Source: Styela clava
Taxonomy: Eukaryota; Chordata; Ascidiacea; Stolidobranchia; Styelidae
Assembly: GCF_964204865.1 (NCBI RefSeq)
Contig: NC_135259.1
Location: 10,426,974-10,490,973 of the forward strand
Reading direction: 5' to 3'
Length of the DNA: 64,000 nt
Shown: one piece after another, positions 1 through 12,851 of the stretch
Layout: every line of letters starts with the position of its first letter
Position numbering within the stretch: the first letter of the stretch is position 1
The notes under the pieces: model-generated
What the model was told of the DNA's origin: nothing
Seen by the model: only the letters and a program-made list of their open reading frames with translations
The model's database searches: none
Made by a program: the position numbers and the translations under genes

Positions 1-234
1 GGCTCCCGAAGTATGCGAACCAAGATGGCGGACATCGGAATGTAATATGTGTACTAGGTTAGGGTTAGGCCATAATTTCAGGTATGAATACAACGGGATG
101 CTCTTGGCTAGTCTTCGAACTGATAATAGGACTAAAATAAGGAAAATTGAAAAAAAATTATCGCCTAACCCTAACCTGTTACCCATGTTACGTTCCGATG
201 TCCGCCATCTTGGTTCGCATACTTCGGGAGCACC
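1..234. mobile_element. MITE, family A, copy 1
   Basis: The two ends are inverted repeats of about 45 bp. The left end reads GGCTCCCGAAGTATGCGAAC and the right end is its complement, closing with CGGGAGCACC. Both contain the AAGATGGCGGACAYCGGAAYGT core. The middle is unrelated, AT-rich and has no coding capacity. The left edge coincides with the window edge, so its target duplication cannot be checked. Two more copies of the same family lie at 21894-23152 and 34772-34951. Confidence 0.85.
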
Positions 235-527
235 TAAAAAATTCCTTAATTACCTTCAAATTATACTGCACTATGTATGCGATAAATAAGAGCCAACTTT
301 CGCACTGTCAACTAACACGCCAATTGGGGCTAATATGCTAACCATTCATATCCTGTGGAAGAGATATGTTGCTGACATTCTGCGTAGTCGTACTGTCCTG
401 ATCGGTTGTGGTTAACTAGTTAATTGGTTCATATCAATAAACTTTAATGGTATCATACTTATTGGGCGTTGTCGTTTTCTGAAATATAGCACTGGAACAT
501 AACTTAATTAAAAGGCTTGTCCCGAAT

Positions 528-1400
528 TTAGGAGCCGGCCCAGATTCCCAATTTCATTGCACCTTGGGTAATTAAGAGCGTAGGATAACTTCTGAACTTT
601 AAATCCCAGTATGGTACTTTGTGTATACTTCTATATACGGACGCTTTAAATAATACAATCACATTATCCCATTTTACAGTGAAATATCTTGAATTGCACG
701 CATTTGTAGAGATTGTGATTTCGCCACGTCTTGCTATTTCTATGAAATATATTTTATGAAACACAGGCCAAGATTTCAAGAAAAGAATCAGTGAAGAAGT
801 TTCATCATACTGTGAAGGAATGGAAAATGCCGTTTTGGGGAGCAGCTCTGAAAACACATTGGTTAGTCTTTTAAAGCCTGCTAGAATTTCCAAAAATAGT
901 AACTAAGAATTTCATACGCCCTGAATAAATGCAACTTCGAACAAACAAAATCATCTCATCGTAAATTGAACTGGTGATCGTCCAAAGCTATCAAACCGCG
1001 ATGAATTGCTGGCGTCTGGGGGTACTCTAACGTGTTTTATATACCTACCCATTTCCATGCTGTATCCCGTTAACATAGAATTGCATACAATCGGAAGAGG
1101 AAACAGATGAAAATGATTTTTCACGAATCTATCTACCAGCAACAGCAATCCTTCGCACATATTCATCTCTGCAAATAGGAAGCCCCCAAGCATTACCGGT
1201 ACATTTTTGCAAATAAGAAAGAAGTTGAATGCGTATTACCTTCGGGAGTGCAGACGGTTCTAATCGTACAAGTCTCCTGTAACGATTCTATCTGTTGTGG
1301 CAAGTCTATGCATGCCACTTTCTCACATACATACCGTAGTTCATTTTCTCGTGATTTACGTTTGTTATGTAATAAAATTTCACTGAACAATCGATTTTTT
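528..1400 (-). CDS. possible three-exon fragment of an unknown gene
   Basis: Three open segments on the minus strand join through GT-AG sites with matching phases: 1400-1240 (161 nt, donor GTAATA), 1168-1049 (120 nt, acceptor TTTGCAG, donor GTAGGT) and 880-528 (353 nt, acceptor TTCTAG, ending in TAA). The joined 210 or so residues contain EGLLLLVDRFVKNHF and, near the C-terminus, VPYWDLKFRSYP. I recognise no domain. No start codon is assigned: the first segment would continue upstream, where a hAT-type element now sits at 1472-2127. Runs of this length can occur by chance in AT-rich DNA. The case rests on three phase-compatible segments with usable splice sites, so it may equally be a decayed gene or coincidence. 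Confidence 0.33.
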
Positions 1401-1471
1401 CTGTAATCACCACTCAAGAACCGCAGCCACAATTTTTTTTTTTTTTTTTTTAAATTCCAGTTTGTATAAAG

Positions 1472-2127
1472 CAGGGGTGTGCAAAGTGCGGCCCGCGGGC
1501 CAAATGCGGACCGCAAGGGAAAATTGTGCGGCCCGCGGAGAAGTGTCACTTTTGAATGGTGCGCGGCCAGCTAAACCAGTTTTGAAATTTAGTTGGATCC
1601 GGCTCCCTTTGCGTTGCAAAGCTTATATCCGAGATCAATTCACTATCTATGCATGTGACGTAACAGCGTCCTGACAGCGAGGCGAACAACGCGATTCACA
1701 AAGCTGTCCCTTGCTGAGCAGCAAACAATTCAAGGAAATACGGAGCAGAGCTAATGAATTTGCAAGAACGGGCAATTGAAGATTAGGCAACCGAAAAGCA
1801 GTTTAAAAAAATAATATTATATAGATAGAAAGGCTAAATGAGTTTTGGTTCCAGCCTGTCAATTGATTTTGGCTAAATCTAATCTAGAATAGGATTTGAC
1901 AGAAAATTATTTGAAAATGAATCTTATCGGAAACACCAAGATAACTTTCCACATTTAAAAAGAGTAATGGCTTCAAACATGGCACTTTTCGGCAACATAT
2001 TCATTTCTAAAATGAGCTATTTTGTGCCTGCAACTAATAGAAAGCCTATGTTAAATGACGGTGCGGCCCGCGGTTTCACTCAGTTATTGATATTTGGCCC
2101 GCCTGCGAAAAAGGTCGCACACCCCTG
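1472..2127. mobile_element. non-autonomous hAT-type element with perfect TSD
   Basis: The 656-bp element begins CAGGGGTGTGCAAAGTGCGG and ends with the complementary GCACACCCCTG. It is flanked on both sides by the identical 8-bp sequence GTATAAAG (1464-1471 and 2128-2135). An 8-bp duplication with CAGGGGTG-type ends is the signature of the hAT superfamily. Sub-terminal GGCCCGCGG motifs are present at both ends. There is no transposase frame, so it would depend on an enzyme supplied in trans. Confidence 0.93.
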
Positions 2128-2135
2128 GTATAAAG

Positions 2136-3003
2136 TATTGCCATGATCTTCTTTTGATCAGTGTCTCACATTTGAAAAAAACTGATTTAAAAGGTATTGC
2201 CCGATTTTACATCGCGTCTTCATTTTATTGTGTTCTTTTGACTGTTTTTGGTGGACGGGCATATACTTGTACGTTTTAAACTTTTTTATCAAGTTATGCC
2301 CGTACTCAAGGTCCTCTGCATTTTGCTTGTTCGTTTGTTGTTTTGTTTCTTTCATAGTGACCACTGGCCAAAGTAAAACTGATTAACCCAATATGCCTGG
2401 CGGATCATTCACGCGGTGGCAAGAGTATTCAAACGCGTTGAACTGCACTATGCACCAATCGCCAAGGAATTTCCATGCCCACGCTTGCTTCAACTGAAAA
2501 TTTGGAGCATGTGCGAAGCTTTGTGGTTGATATTTTTTTTTACCTTGGAGTCGAGAGTCGTGAGATTAAAATTTTCTCCACCTTCACGACACTACTTCTA
2601 TGTCGGTGTTCACGACAAAACAAAAACCGTGGTAATAAAATATTAAGTGCTTTCATAAATTTTGCCATCGTGGTAAACATAGATATTATTTTCTAATCGG
2701 TTTTATGAAATATTGATAAAATGGGAAAACCTCTACAAGAACAAGTGCATTAATATTCATGCCAGAACATTAGTACTAACGATCATAGGACGCTTATGAA
2801 ACGCTATAATTATACATAGGAAGCCATCTATTATGGTTTCATCAGACTGAGGATCAGTTACAGAAGTCTCAAACCAAACTATCAAGTACACGGTATTAAA
2901 TATTTCTTTCTGAATGCACAAACATTGAATTGCTGATCTCAGGATTTTCCATTCCTTAAGGAAGTCTATCTATATTATTGGTTATAAAGCTGACATGGAA
3001 AAC
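2136..3003. other. no supported gene; one open, GC-richer stretch
   Basis: Mostly AT-rich sequence. The segment 2383-2530 is open on both strands and richer in GC than its surroundings. The plus reading contains WRIIHAVARVFKRVELHYAP and the minus reading LKQAWAWKFLGDWCIVQFNA behind a TTTTCAG acceptor. It may be an exon, but the strand cannot be decided from the sequence. Confidence 0.3.
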
Positions 3004-3283
3004 TAGGGCCAATCCGACCCGTTGGGTAATTCAATCTGGCCCGCCTGATGCTGCCACAACCAAACTAAAACCAAATTTTGATGTTTCAGCTAAAAAATAG
3101 CTCAAGAAATTTGTTGAGATTGCCATTAAGTTTGGCTATTGAAGAAGGCTCATTGTTTTCACTTTTGCAACACTGTATAAATATTGTTCATGAACTGTAA
3201 CTTTCACTTCAAACTTACATGGCCCGCCAGTCTGAGTGGGCAAAAATGTTTGGCCCCTGGTCCAAAAACCTTGCCCACCCCTT
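3004..3283. mobile_element. degraded hAT-like remnant, family B, copy 1
   Basis: The left end contains CCCGTTGGGTAATTCAATCTGGCCCGCCTGATG. The right end contains GGCCCCTGGTCCAAAAACCTTGCCCACCCC, resembling the complement of a CAGGGGTGGGCAAGG hAT terminus. The interior shares ACAACCAAACTAAAACCAAATTTTGATGTTT with the copy near 40.3 kb. No clear target duplication remains and there is no coding capacity. Confidence 0.65.
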
Positions 3284-6200
3284 TTCTAAAGTACACTAGT
3301 GGTGAAAATATTCACATGGGGTTCGGGGAGGTGCACAGATCATACAGCCTTGTACGTTTTCCATTTTTATATGGGTTGGAAATGTTTTGTTTGGTCTCCG
3401 TGCAAGGATACAACCCATCGCGACCGTTTTGGCTGAGGATTATAATATCAATGAATACATATCATCCATATGTTTTGCCTCTGGCAGATGTACCTTTGTT
3501 TGGTATATTTGGATATTGACTCAATCATGATTATGCCATTTTGTCAAGTTTCATAATCTTGTGCTTTGCACTGTAACAAAAATGATTTTGCCTTACAATG
3601 AACTTAGCCATTTTGGCGAGCTCATTTTTAAGGAAAAAAACATTAACTGTGCAATGTAATCTGAGGAGATATCGATGACAAATCATTGGTATATTTCAGA
3701 CTATTGACGCATTAATCACATGTGCATGTGCCACGTATTAATGCTAAAATAAAATGTGCCCATGAAAGTAAGATAATGGCCATTGTGACGTAATTCATAG
3801 AACTCAATTCTTCATTGAAGCCTCCTAGATAGGTGTACAGCTATTCCAGTGATTTCTTTATTCGTAGGATGACAAAAACATGATTTGGCGAACAGTAGAG
3901 AAAGACAAGACACTGAGGTGCCGACGCTTGAAGAGAATTTGTATATCCCGAGATGCACCAGTATCTTTGTCTCCTGATGATCGACGTATCAATGAAGTCG
4001 TATACAAGCTTGCAATTGATACGCTGGAGATTGAGAATTCTCTTCGCTTGCACGGAATTTTGAGGTAGCACTTTAAACAGAACCATATGTGACGTATCCT
4101 CATGTTTTGCCTTGAAAGGAGCAGTTGTCATTCTGAGAGCCACTGGAAGGTTTAGAAATTCAAACGCGTATGATACATTTTCTCGATGTGCATGGATTTT
4201 AAATGACCATTTCAAGTAGGATTTTTTTACCAGAGTTTACCATATCTCTTATTTCATTCAATATTATATTTTTGAACTTTTGTTTGGAAACAGTCTATCA
4301 ACTGCTTCATTTTTAAATTGCTATTAAATTAAAAAAGCTTTTAGTTCAATTCTGGTAACAAATAGTGGTAAAGCTTGATCAGTGAGAATGAAGCAGGCAG
4401 ATGCTGTGGTTATAAAATAAATGGTGGGTATCAGCAACAAAATTTTCCAACTGATCATGTGTTTCTTTTCTGAAAAATTAAAATACACATAAGATAAAAC
4501 ATGAAACGAAAAAGTTTTTCTTTTTCGCTCTTTATTTTTGGTTTGTTTCATAATTAAATCCTCCAATCATTTTTCACATAGTAAGCAGTGTAAAAACTGA
4601 CACGTTTAGGAAGGTATATACAAAAACACACAAATTGTAAAAAATGATAATACGCAGATTCGCTGCTTAAAAAAAATACACACTTGATACCAAATTGCTA
4701 CCAATACATAATGGAACGTGTAGGACTATGTGCAGAGTAATGCTGGCTTAATCATGATAGCATCGCAATTTACACACGGCACTTCCAAAGTATGAGTTCT
4801 TTTATGGGGCTAATATAGTGATCACTCTCCTAACCATCCAAGGAGTATTTACGCTGCACATTTAAAACTTCGATAATCCCAAATTTTTAAATGTATACTT
4901 ATATATAACCCCATTTTTTCAGAGTGTAGGAATGGGAGAACACCTCATGTCAAAAAAGAATTCTGAAATTTTGTTGATATTTGAATATCATCATATATCA
5001 TATTGAATACCATGAGATATCACTTTTCAAACTAACTTCAAGTGTAATGATGTATTTTCACTTTGAAATAAAACAATGGTAGTGCACACAGAGCACTAAT
5101 ATAAATTGATAGATGATTCAATAGGAGTCATAATATCACATAATACAAAACAATGCCATCAAATTTCACCTCTGTATTTTTGACTTACTTACTGTAATTA
5201 ATTGCTATTCAGGTTGTTAACAGAAAAAATATTTCCTATTTGATAGTAAATTTTAAAAAGCTGAGGTTATACACCATTTCCGAAATTGTAAAATGTGACT
5301 CGAAGTAGTTGTTTTTTTATTACAAAAAATGCCAAAAAGGGTATTCAAATTACTACAACGAGAAAAAAAATTGTCTATCGGTGATATCTGGATTTTTTGG
5401 TATCTTGGTTCAAATACAGTATTATCATGATATTTGACATAATAATAATTTCTTCACAATCAAATTCCAAAATATTTTCTTTTCGCTGTTTGGATTATAA
5501 AAATCACTTTCTAAGAGGGATGAGGATTTCAATTCAACAAAATTTCTGAAAAACCCTAAATATATGATATAATTCAAACAAAAAATGTAACAATACTAAT
5601 TAGAAACCTTACAAAACCCCAAATAATAAGTCGTAAAAAATGACAAATTACTAACATTCAGAGTGAACAAATATTCCAGACCATTGGTTCATCATTAAAT
5701 TCTGGAATAGAAAGCAAATGAACACAAGATAAAAAATCTGCTGTACGAAATAAGATTAGTTCAAATAAGACTGATCTACATATTGTTCCCTTAAACATAA
5801 TATATATCAGATTGTACCAGACATCTTCTAACAATGGATCGTTTTCATTTAAACCTTGAGTATTTTCAATTTTGCAAGGATTAAAAATTTGTTCAATTTT
5901 CTTTTTCGCCTCGAATGCAAATTTACTTACTAACCTTGTCAATTTAACACAGTTTTCAATGCCAAACTTAAAAAACCATCAAAAAAAAATCATAAAACAA
6001 AACTTAAAATCAAGAGAAGGAATGAAAGACTCGATATTGATATCATAATGTTTCAAAGTTGTTCTGTAAGTTTTCAATATTAAATATGCATTATGAAAAT
6101 AATAAGAGTTTGAAATACATTGTGCCCCATCAAAATAATGTACTAATATTTATTTATAAACTAGTTTAATGTAACATTACATGTATAGATCTCTAGCCAA

Positions 6201-6889
6201 ATAAATTTTCCAGACCATAAAAGTGTGAAATCCAATTTTTCCAGGCAAAATAACACCAGAAGAATGGTAAAGGAAGCAAGCAATTTTTGCACACATCCAG
6301 TCTGTTACTAACAATTTCTGATTAGTTAAAATTACAAAAAATAAGTCTGCCATAGATTTGATTCAGCCTGTTAAATATTTTTGATGCTATAACAATATCC
6401 GAACATTTCAAGAAGTGATAAGGAAACAAGAAGATGTGAAAATACACTTTTTAAGGTCCGGCTTACTGCCTAATGTACAAATATAAAGTAAAATCCTACC
6501 CTAGCTGTATTGTATGTTTATTAACGCTATCTCAAAAGTGCGGAAATTTTCATAACATTACAGCATTTCCCCAAAAGCAGCTATATCAAGTAAAACATAG
6601 ATATGTATATGGGACTCACATGCCCAATAATACTCTGCCTGCATGTAGGTATGGGTATGTAATCATCATCTGCTGGTGCAACCATAATAAAAACAAATTT
6701 TTAGAAGCGTATTGGTTTAAGAAACAATTTAGGTATGGAATTGGCTGATATAATTGGCATGAAATGATCTGTGGTACTATTGGATATAATTGTAAAACTT
6801 TTCATGTGATATGATGGTAAAATGTGTGAAAATATGGCAGATTATTTTAAGAGACTGCAGCACTCATTTTGAGCCTATGCGAGACAATA
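3284..6889. other. intergenic, with one coding-like stretch at 3868-4215
   Basis: Most of this interval is AT-rich and empty, and its right part is the 3-prime flank of WTAP. Segment 3868-4215 has few stops in any frame. On the plus strand it is open from a TTCGTAG acceptor to a TAG at 4068 (KDKTLRCRRLKRIC, SPDDRRINEVVYKL). On the minus strand it is open over 124 codons. I cannot tell which strand, if either, is used, and I recognise no family. Confidence 0.3.
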
Positions 6890-9800
6890 TTACGCTACCG
6901 CTTGAGTTGTGTCTTCTTTTGGGTTTGTATCAGGCGCGTCCGTATTCTTTTGTGAAGTTAATCCATTTTGTATAGGTCCATGGTCCCCAGACCCGATATG
7001 TTGCTGCTTGGTGTCTGTTTCAACAACTGCCGGAGTGGCAGTTACAGCATGTGAAGTTAAATTGTGCCCGGGATAGAGCATCATACCTGCTGGGTTAGCG
7101 CCAAGAAATCCCTGCGCCATTAATGGGTGGGGCGCATATGTTACGTTTGTGCAAGATGGCCACGATGTCGTAACACCGTTGGTAACAGGGTCAGTGGTGG
7201 GTTGTGGCACGACAGGTGGTTGAACTAAAGGGAGACCAGGATACAACCCCAGCCCACCGGGGGTTAACATCTGAGGTGTTTTGCCATCAGACCCTGGAAC
7301 AAACATTTGTTGAGCAGCCAACATAGCCTTGTATTGTGCCATGAATGCAGCAGCTGGATCTGCATATGGTAGCCCATGCATTAGTGGGTTCATGGTTCTT
7401 AATTCTTCCCCTGTCCTCGGGGTATTAGCGCTATCGGGCATTGAATTATTTTTTTCATCTGCCATAGTCAGCTGTTGCTGATGTTGGGCTAGCATGGTTT
7501 TATACATGAGTGCCTGTTGCTCAGCTAAAAAGGCTTGCTGTTGGGCCAGTGCCGCATTTGGCAACTGCTGAAAATGTGGATTCATTAGGTAAGGTGATGT
7601 CGAGTCACCCATAAGAGGAACATGGGCGTGTGGCATGAGGGAATGTGCAAGAGGCGGCAGCATGGTTTGCGGTCCGTTCGTTGGTGTCACGACCTCGGTT
7701 CTCGGAACAGATCGAGGTACAAGTTGTTGAACTTGATTGGTTGAAGGCTTTTGCACATTGTCGTTTTCAACCAAAATCACATCTGCATTAGAAACTGTGG
7801 TCTGTGGTTTCTCAGTAGTTGAATTGTTTACTTTTGCAGTGGGTTCAGTGAGCGGATCCGAATTGGTCGCGTCTTGAATTCGTTCTGCTGCAGAAATTGC
7901 ATCTTCTTCTTCAGGTATGGTGTTTTCAATGATGTCAGAAACGGAGTCAGGTTCGTGTTGCTCTGCGTTAACATCTTCAATGATGGCACTACCTTCACTA
8001 TTCAATATATCATGATTTTCATCATCACTAATTGGCGTTCTTATTGCTTTATTATCTTCATAAGATATATCATTTACACGTTCATCAGTCGCATCATTTG
8101 TGCTAGATATTTGCGCTATGTGTTCCGTTTCATCGTCGCTACCGTTATCAATAACGGCATACATTTCATCATTGGCTGGACTGCCATCATTACCCAGTGA
8201 TTCTATACTAGATGGCATTTGATTTTCACCCACCTCCCCATTATTCGATAAAGCCCTTTCTGGGGTATGCAGGGGGGTTGAGTCTTGTGACTCATCGATC
8301 ACTTCATGCTCAGAATATGTTGGTGTATTTTCACCTTCTTTCCCCTCACCCCCGCTTTGATACTTATCGATTTCCATGGGGTTTTCTTCACCCCCTTCAT
8401 TATCCCCATCGGACTCGCATTCCTCCTTGCAAACAAATTCACTATTTTCAAAACTAACAGCCGGCGAGTCAACCCCAATTTGGTTTTCGTAAATACCATT
8501 CACACCAACCTTAGCTTTAACATATTTTGAATCCTGGTCCCCTATTTCCTTTTGAGAAGTCGTTACCTCCATTTGATTTTTCGTTCTTATATCCACGTTT
8601 TTATCTTTAGTTCTCTCATTCTCAGAGAAGTCGATATTTTCCGTCATTTTCTTATATTTTTCTAATTCTTTCCTTGAGTCTGTTAATTGTTGTTGAAGAA
8701 GTTGTATGGTACTCTGCATTCCTTCCACTTCCTCATCAAGTTGAATTACGAATTCATTCAGCTCTGTGAAACAAAATATTTGATAGCATTAGCTCTATTA
8801 AAGATTTTTAATAAAATTGGGGTAAATTAACTCGTGTCCGGGAAATCCGTCACACGAAATTTCGCTGTAGGAAATCTCGCCGCATAGGAAAATTCGACGC
8901 ATGAAAAATTCCCTCAAGAGCATTTTGCTGTAAAACTAGTATTTGTGATAAAAACAGTTCGGTTTATAGGGTTAGGGTATGCTCTTAAATAATGAATATT
9001 TTTTAAATAAAAAGGTAATTCAAAAAAAAACTGTTTTTATCACAAATACTTGTTATACAGCAAAATGCTCTTGTGGCGATTTTTCATGTTACGATTAAAG
9101 TAAGAAACTGAAGATTTTCAAACTGCAAGTAAGCGAACGAACCTTCCTGACTTTCTTTTAACTCTTCGCTGTATTTCTTTTGCAATGCAAGTTCTGCCTC
9201 AAGTTGAGCTACTTTTCCTTGTGAGAGTTGTTTTCCAAGTTCCTGGTTCTCGGCAATCAGCGTTCGACAACGTGACATCAGCTTTTTTCCAGTTTGGCTG
9301 CAAAAAAATTGAATAAGTAACTAAAGTAGTCCAGCAGCCGATCAATAACTTTGTGTTAAAATATAAAACAATATATAAATAGAATGTAATAGATATCGTC
9401 TACCACAGGGGTGGGCAAAGCTTTTTTTACATAGGAGTCGGGACGTACTCAGAAGATCTCTTAAAGGGCAAATTTAGAAGTTGACAGTTACTATACCCAG
9501 TCGCTATGATAGTGCCAAAGTTGATGGTGACTGACATCGTTGAAGATGATGAAACATTACTAATATTTCAACAATTTACAGTTTAGATTTTTTTTGATAA
9601 AGTTTTTAGATAAAAAAATTTTCACAACTTCAAACAGGTGAAACAAAGATACCTGTCAGGGGTAAATTTCCAAGCACTCAATTCACTTTGTGCTTGTTCA
9701 AGTTTATCTTTTGTTTCTTTTAGTTCATCTTTCATTTTATTGAAAAGCAGATTGATAGCCGGATCCAGCATTACTTCACGTAAACTTTTTGCAGCTGCAT

Positions 9801-10743
9801 CTTCCTGTGCTTTTTTAATGTGAGTGATTTGCGCCTAGAATATGACAAATTATGTATGTTTTAATAAGTAGTACACAGTAAAGATGCATAGACTAAAATA
9901 TGATCCAAACTCACTGCATATTGTTGCATTTCTTGCTCTTTTGTTGCTAGTCTCATCATTAACAGATTTTCCCGTCGACTTGTTTCACTCAGAGAATTTT
10001 TGGTTTTATCTCCACCATCTGCAGAAAATTGAAATTTTAATGATGGAAGTTTGTAGAAATTCCAACAATAAGGTCCACTAACTTTTTATTCTAGTTCTTT
10101 TTAACATAATATCAAATTTGATTTAGCCGATTAGTGACAGAAAATACATATACAAAAAAGCATTCCAAGTTAAAAAGTTGAAGATTTCGATGTAATACAT
10201 GTTTACATGATTCTAAAAATTAGTAATCGACAAAAATTTGGTGAATCAAATATTGACTATAAACCAGGGCTATGGTGTCAAAAGTTTTTTGGCTCAGACT
10301 CTAAGTCAAGAAGAGATTTAACTCATGACACCAGGTAGTCCAAAATTGGACTTTAACTTTAGCTCTGGACACTAAAAAAAGCAAATGTTGCTTACAAAAA
10401 TTTATCAACATATGTGAGCCTTAGTGAATTTTGTAGATTTCGAAGAGAATATTGACTTCTCCTGACATTGCAAATTGGACTCTGACACAAGTGCAAATAC
10501 GGTAAGCCAAACTCAGGTCTCACAAATCCACATTCACATTATAATATTAACATATTAAATCCACATTATAATCAACAAATACTAGTGCAAACCTTTAGCT
10601 GTATCCCTTGATTTTCTTTGATTTCCATCTAATAAATCCTGTTGTTTTACATATAGATCAATCAGATCATCTTTACTAATTTTTTTAAGGTCCTCACCCG
10701 AATAGCGCATGCGCTTGGTGGGAGGCGGACCACTATTGTTCAT
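6890..10743 (-). CDS. WTAP: WTAP, m6A methyltransferase complex regulatory subunit
   Basis: Five coding exons on the minus strand: 10743-10593, 10018-9915, 9834-9653, 9297-9143 and 8763-6890. All have GT-AG borders and consistent phase, giving 821 residues. WTAP (Drosophila Fl(2)d) is the nuclear adaptor that binds the METTL3-METTL14 writer. Family blocks are plain: a PPPTKRMR nuclear signal near residue 6, RRENLLMMRLATKEQEMQ (65 on), VMLDPAINLLFNKMK, LSAWKFTPDSQTGKKLM (137 on), AENQELGKQLSQGKVAQLEA, and LNEFVIQLDEEVEGMQSTIQ up to about residue 218. These form the long coiled coil. The remaining 590 or so residues are disordered: an acidic stretch (about 300-490), a Q-rich block (about 595-630) and a P/G/M-rich end. 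Human WTAP has about 400 residues, so the tail is unusually long. The start is the first ATG after an acceptor at 10759. Confidence 0.95.
9406..9640. mobile_element. hAT-type terminus in a WTAP intron
   Basis: CAGGGGTGGGCAAAGC at 9406 is a typical hAT end, lying in the intron between the third and fourth coding exons of WTAP. The matching right end and a target duplication are not visible, so this is a truncated or decayed copy. The right coordinate is approximate. Confidence 0.5.
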
Positions 10744-10758
10744 TACTACCCCTAGTGG

Positions 10759-10770
10759 CTAAAATAGGTA
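10759..10770 (-). promoter_or_regulatory. splice acceptor 15 nt upstream of the WTAP start
   Basis: On the minus strand the sequence reads CTATTTTAG, then CCACTAGGGGTAGTA, then the start codon. The TTTTAG is a good acceptor, so the leader is probably joined from elsewhere: an upstream non-coding exon in the 10.8-12.8 kb interval, or a trans-spliced leader if the organism uses one. No paired donor was identified. Confidence 0.45.
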
Positions 10771-12851
10771 TTGATAGCAATATTAAAAAAAGATTAAATA
10801 GCACCGATAGTAAGTGAGGAGAAAAGGAGCTTGCAGGTGAAATGTGAATACAGTTATTATATTGAAAACGTAAAAAAAATCCAACATTAAATCATATTTT
10901 ACATGATCATTTAACTAATATCCAAAACATTACATTTTAGGAATCATAAAATATAAGTCATAATAGATCAATATTGACTGTTATGACAATTACAGAAATA
11001 TTTCAATAAACGAAATTCGAAGCAAATGCCGAGTGAAAGATTCATCGCAAATTTGGGTATACAAAATTTTTATTTATGAAATTTGTCACTTATTTTGACT
11101 TCAAAATAATTTATCTTGTCAATAATGTGTTTCCTATTCAGTAGTGAATCTGGTTATTTATGTCAAAAATTAAACAATCTACTATTATCAAAACGATATG
11201 AAAGTAATACTTTCAAATTCTAAGTGGAAAAATTTTGAATTTGAAAAAAAAAAAAAAAAAAAAGTTTAGACATATAATAATTTTTGGTTGGTTCTCAATT
11301 ACTTTTCAAACGGAATTATTCTAAATAATTGCTAAAATCCAAATTTGAAAATATCGAACATAATTAATTCAAATATTTGATATCCCATTTTAAAACATTC
11401 AACTAATGAGGCACTAGTATAAACTAAAAATTTTCCCTAAAAGCAAGAATTTTCTACACTGAATATAAAAATTTTCAACTTGTTTTGAACTATCTTGTGG
11501 GAGATAGAACAGACTTATGTCTTCCGTGATAAAACTGCCATATCTTGAGTTTCACAATGGTCCACGATATCAAGAAAAAAACTATCAAAACATATACAAG
11601 AATCATTAAAAAAAAATAAGTATAAAAGTCACTGTTAGTACCATTGGCAATTGAACGAGTTCAAATATATAAGGAAGACATTAAAATGTTATAAAACGAG
11701 ATCACGAATGAAAAATAAAAATCAATGGTTGTCATTGGCAACATGGGAAGGTATTTAATCATTGTGCATAAAGACGAAGATCATATGAACAGGGTAAAAA
11801 AATACAATGGCTCATTTTTTAATGGTTTGTGCAGTTAAAAAATTTGGTATAAGACAAAAATAAGTGTATTGATATATGAAAATAGCAGAAAAATTAGTAA
11901 TCTAAAATAATGGAAGTTCTGAATTTAATCATGTAAAATATATTCAAACGGTTTCATAATTATGCTAATGATGAATTGTTCAAAGGCAAGCAAGTGGCTA
12001 TCCTTGACAGCATAAGAATACGCTCAAAACAGATCAACTTGTTACATAGGAAACTTTTATACAATGGGGTAGCAGAACTACATTGAGAATTATGTACTTG
12101 CTGTCATAGTAAACAAACCTCAATCATTGTTGGCTGCAAAATGCAATATCAGAAGAATAGTAGTTATAAAAAACTTTTTTTTATGTAGTATTTACCTAAA
12201 CCAAGTTGCGTGCAGTTGGAGTAATAATAAAACAAACTCTGTTATGACGGCAGAATTAATTGCTAATACAAATTTATAAAAACTCTGAACCCATTGATAT
12301 TCAAATCTACAACTGCAAATCATATTCTGCATGTAAAATATTCAGACTAGGATTCTTGTTTGGATAAGATATTACTTATCATTTAGCAACAAGTTAACAT
12401 GAGAAGAGATTGGAAAATATAGTTATACAAAACCTACCTTAATAGACCTAATTTTAAAATAAAGGAAAATGGACGGAGTAAGACTCATAGAACATGATAT
12501 AAAAATAACTATACTATTTTTAAAAACATTAGTTATAATAAATTCACTAATTTGTTTTGTGGCATTACTGAAAAATAAAAGCATTCCAATTGGAGGTAAA
12601 GTATTGAAATAGTATTAAGTCAAGATTAAAAAAAAGATATCAGGTACTACAGTTGTCTTAAAGTTTTATTTAGTATGTTTCCAATTACCTGAAATTGAAT
12701 AAGCCTATTTTTAGACTTTTGTTAGTGAAACGCTAAAATTGATAATTTTTCAAATGAAAAATATAAGGAATTTTTTTTTTCAAAACAAGAATTTACTACA
12801 TCAAGGATAAATAATTCTGAAGATATTTAAACATCCAATTTACTTTTGCGG
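10771..12851. other. intergenic between XKR and WTAP
   Basis: AT-rich sequence with a poly-A run near 11245 and no open frame of note. It should hold the WTAP promoter and any 5-prime non-coding exon. The complement of AATAAA at 12665-12670 lies about 180 nt past the XKR stop and is the likeliest polyadenylation signal for that gene. Confidence 0.5.
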
